5,509 nucleotides of DNA from Deltaproteobacteria bacterium (GTDB taxonomy: Bacteria > UBA10199 > JACPAL01 > JACOUP01). Numbering within the stretch: position 1 is the stretch's first letter; each line of letters begins with the position of its first letter. Positions 4,473 to 5,509 of this stretch are shown here, piece after piece. The notes under the pieces are model-generated. The model was given only the letters and a program-made list of their open reading frames with translations. It was not told the origin of the DNA and ran no database searches. The stretch is taken from positions 1-5,509 of the forward strand of contig JAUSKE010000039.1 of assembly GCA_030649435.1 (NCBI GenBank), in the 5' to 3' direction. The position numbers and the translations under genes were made by a program.

Positions 4473-5509
4473 ATGATCCCTCGCTACAGTCGTCCTGAGA
4501 TGGCTTCTATTTGGGAGCCGGAGAGCAAGTTTAAAAAGTGGCTCGAGATCGAAATCCTTGCGGCCGAGGCCCTCTGCAAGAAGGGGCTTGTGCCGGCCGA
4601 GGCGATTCGTACAATCCGAAAAAAGGCCAAGTTCGACGTCTCCCGCATTGATGAGATTGAGGCGAAAGTGAAGCATGATGTGATCGCCTTCTTGACGAAT
4701 GTGGCGGAAAATGTCGGGCCTGAGGCGCGGTTTCTGCATCTAGGGCTTACCTCGTCGGATGTTCTGGATACCTGCTTTTCGTGGCAGCTCAAAGAGGCCT
4801 CCATCCTCTTGATTCAAGACCTAAAGGGATTACTCAAGGTGATTGAGAAGAAGGCGCTCCTCTACAAGCAGACCCCGATGATCGGTCGGACCCACGGCAT
4901 CCATGCCGAACCGATGACCTTTGGACTCAAGCTCGCCAGTTGGTATGCAGAGATGAAGCGAAACCTGCAGAGATTCGAACTGGCCAAGATGGAAATTTCG
5001 TACGGTAAGCTCTCGGGGGCGGTCGGGACCTTTGCCAACGGCGATCCATTTGTAGAAAAATATGTTTGTGACCGACTGGGACTTCTTCCGGAACCGGTCG
5101 CGACCCAGGTGATCCCGCGGGATCGATACGCCGTTTTTTTTGCGCGACTTGCCATTATTGCTTCTTCCATTGAACGAATTGCCCTCGAACTCCGCCACCT
5201 GCAGAGGACCGAAGTCCTTGAGGTGGAAGAATCGTTTGAAAAGGGACAAAAGGGATCCTCGGCGATGCCTCACAAGAGAAACCCGATCAGTGCCGAAAAT
5301 CTCTGTGGCCTGGCCCGTCTTGTCCGCTCTTATGCGGTCGCCGCGCTGGAAAATGTCGCCCTTTGGCATGAGCGGGATATCAGTCATTCTTCCGTGGAAA
5401 GAGTCATCGGTCCTGATGCGACTATTCTTGTGGATTATATGTTGGCCCGTCTGACGAAACTGATCGAAGGGCTGATCGTTTATCCCGAAAATATGAAAAA
5501 GAATCTGGA
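4473..5509 (+). CDS. purB: Adenylosuccinate lyase, 3' end beyond the window
   Basis: PurB cleaves SAICAR to AICAR in de novo purine synthesis and adenylosuccinate to AMP in the final branch, releasing fumarate each time; it acts in the cytoplasm as a homotetramer. The 345 visible codons include the fumarase/aspartase superfamily signature GSSAMPHKRNP at 261-271. Expected catalytic residues are present at the positions known from the Bacillus subtilis enzyme: H68 (KHDV), H89 (FLHLG, just before TSSD at 93-96), H141 (GRTHG), S262/S263 in the flexible loop, K268 and E275. The N-terminus (MIPRYSRPEM) is that of the short type of about 430 residues, so only the C-terminal helical domain is cut off. 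There is no Shine-Dalgarno site before the ATG; the start is chosen from family conservation. No frame damage is visible. Confidence 0.97.
   Translation, partial: MIPRYSRPEMASIWEPESKFKKWLEIEILAAEALCKKGLVPAEAIRTIRKKAKFDVSRIDEIEAKVKHDVIAFLTNVAENVGPEARFLHLGLTSSDVLDTCFSWQLKEASILLIQDLKGLLKVIEKKALLYKQTPMIGRTHGIHAEPMTFGLKLASWYAEMKRNLQRFELAKMEISYGKLSGAVGTFANGDPFVEKYVCDRLGLLPEPVATQVIPRDRYAVFFARLAIIASSIERIALELRHLQRTEVLEVEESFEKGQKGSSAMPHKRNPISAENLCGLARLVRSYAVAALENVALWHERDISHSSVERVIGPDATILVDYMLARLTKLIEGLIVYPENMKKNL

Noticed and set aside
4830..5387. A 185-codon open frame on the minus strand opposite purB
   Set aside because: It lies wholly antisense to the conserved purB coding region, has no ribosome site that I can see, and its protein reads as low-quality basic sequence. 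The openness follows from purB codon bias.

Overview
The window looks like bacterial chromosome, probably from a Gram-negative or Deltaproteobacteria-like lineage. Coding density is high, spacers are short, and two genes carry strong or near-consensus Shine-Dalgarno sites. The only gene I can name securely is purB at the right end. Its sequence matches the short Bacillus-type adenylosuccinate lyase, so it does not fix the taxonomy, and the lineage guess is inference. I see no tRNA, rRNA, CRISPR array, transposase or phage gene.

Layout from left to right. (1) A plus-strand gene for a helical protein of about 211 residues fills the left edge and may begin before the window; it contains three in-phase 12-base repeat units. 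(2) It meets, stop against stop, a minus-strand gene for a 141-residue beta-rich protein that resembles an outer-membrane barrel but has no signal peptide. (3) Upstream of that, on the same strand and probably in the same operon, lies a 358-residue protein of unknown family. (4) A divergent intergenic region of about 113 bases contains a hairpin followed by a T-run. (5) A 692-residue multidomain protein runs rightward: an EF-hand-like loop near the N-terminus, a helical middle, and a C-terminal region that reads like an M23/LytM peptidase fold in which all four zinc ligands are replaced. (6) After 66 bases comes purB, cut off by the right edge after 345 of roughly 430 codons.

How the genes may work together. 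The genes at 640-1065, 1138-2214 and 2328-4406 form a divergent group, two to the left and one to the right, around a single regulatory region. None of them starts with a recognisable export signal. For the barrel-like protein and the 692-residue protein, upstream in-frame stops or the lack of alternative start codons rule out a missed signal peptide. Yet the features I read in them (barrel-like strands, calcium-type loops, a peptidoglycan-hydrolase-like fold without its metal site) are typical of envelope or exported proteins. The most interesting reading is a lineage-specific envelope or secretion-related module. This is inference and rests on motif patterns judged by eye. purB is probably an unrelated housekeeping neighbour, although it could share transcription with the 692-residue gene.
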